Part shown: positions 14,430-14,887 of the stretch, piece by piece
How positions within the stretch are numbered: the stretch's first letter is position 1
Layout: each line of letters begins with the position of its first letter
Assembly (NCBI RefSeq): GCF_938029485.1
Contig: NZ_CALHGC010000167.1
Location: 1-14,887 of the forward strand
DNA: 14,887 bases
Source: an uncultured Treponema sp.
GTDB taxonomy: Bacteria > Spirochaetota > Spirochaetia > Treponematales > Treponemataceae
Reading direction: 5' to 3'
The notes under the pieces: generated by a model
What the model was told of the DNA's origin: nothing
Seen by the model: the letters and a program-made list of their open reading frames with translations, nothing else
The model's database searches: none
Made by a program: the position numbers and the translations under genes

Positions 14430-14887
14430 TTATGCTCTTGTATAATTTTTTATTTCGGCTCTGATACGATTTGCAAGTTCGGTGCGGGGAATGCGCACTT
14501 GTTCCATAGAATCACGAAAACGTAAAGTGACGCTTCCGTCTTCTTTACTGTCATAGTCGACGGTAACGCAGAACGGTGTACCAGCCTCGTCTTGACGGCG
14601 ATATCGCTTGCCGATTGCCCCTGATTGGTCATAATCGGTGCGGAAGTCTTCGCGCAATTCAGCTTGAATATCCTGCGCAAGTTCTGCAAGGCCGTCTTTC
14701 TTCATTAACGGCAGTACAGCCACTGTAATGGGGGCAATAAGCGGATGGAAATGCAGCACGGTTCGCCAATCATCATCATTGCCCTTATCGGCCACCTTTT
14801 GTTCTTCATACGCATCGCAGAGAAACATCAAAAGATTGCGGGTTAAACCGGCGGACGTTTCGATGATATACGGAATATAACGCTCGT
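14430..14887 (-). CDS. glyQS: Glycyl-tRNA synthetase, C-terminal part
   Basis: Partial: the last 152 codons plus two bases lie in the window and the 5' end is beyond the right edge. ERYIPYIIETSAGLTRNLL, then LHFHPLIAPITVAVLPL and RRQDEAGTPFCVTVDYDSKEDGSVTLRFRDSMEQVRI, are characteristic of the dimeric class II glycyl-tRNA synthetase anticodon-binding domain. The last visible residues are KNYTRA, then TAA. It is the alpha2 type and not the alpha2beta2 type. Confidence 0.95.
   Translation of the reverse strand, partial: ERYIPYIIETSAGLTRNLLMFLCDAYEEQKVADKGNDDDWRTVLHFHPLIAPITVAVLPLMKKDGLAELAQDIQAELREDFRTDYDQSGAIGKRYRRQDEAGTPFCVTVDYDSKEDGSVTLRFRDSMEQVRIPRTELANRIRAEIKNYTRA

Overview
The window looks like chromosome of an oral-type Treponema (spirochaete). 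This is inferred from three things: a selenophosphate synthetase with an in-frame UGA, a eukaryote-like CDP-alcohol phosphotransferase resembling the cholinephosphotransferase of the T. denticola CDP-choline pathway, and the general gene style. No rRNA or tRNA gene was seen, so the genus is inferred, not proven.

Layout. (1) 1-2090: a perfect hairpin, a strong sigma70-like promoter and a plus-strand gene for a secreted, probably outer-membrane beta-barrel protein, ending at a long hairpin shared with the convergent selenium operon. (2) 2087-4803, minus strand: a four-gene selenium operon from one clear promoter, reading yedE-like membrane protein, TusA-like protein, DUF3343 protein, selD. selD is a selenoprotein gene: reading through UGA at 3092-3094 restores the N-terminus, and an apical SECIS-like hairpin follows 12 nt downstream. 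(3) 4843-11752, minus strand: a type I restriction-modification locus in transcription order hsdM, hsdS, brnT-brnA, hsdR. hsdM is broken by one extra base in an A7 tract. hsdS and hsdR carry further A/T homopolymers. A BrnT/BrnA toxin-antitoxin pair with its own promoter sits between hsdS and hsdR. (4) 7967-8232, between brnA and hsdR: a compact hairpin cluster made of two diverged inverted copies of one unit. Arm sequences differ between the copies while pairing is kept. This is the least explained structure in the window. (5) 11779-12327, minus: a cysteine-type, probably thioredoxin-dependent glutathione peroxidase just upstream of hsdM. (6) 12563-14300: a plus-strand glycerophosphodiester phosphodiesterase and a minus-strand CDP-alcohol phosphotransferase whose 3' ends overlap by 44 bp; together they suggest head-group recycling into phospholipid. 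(7) 14430 to the edge, minus: the C-terminal part of glycyl-tRNA synthetase.

How the genes relate. The selenium genes would bring in or handle selenium, carry it and make selenophosphate, while SelD itself needs selenocysteine. The RM genes are core plus accessory: hsdS and brnTA look more A+T-rich than their neighbours, consistent with exchange or insertion. In its present frame hsdM should not give full-length methylase, so the RM system is off, phase-variable, rescued by slippage, or affected by an assembly error in a homopolymer.
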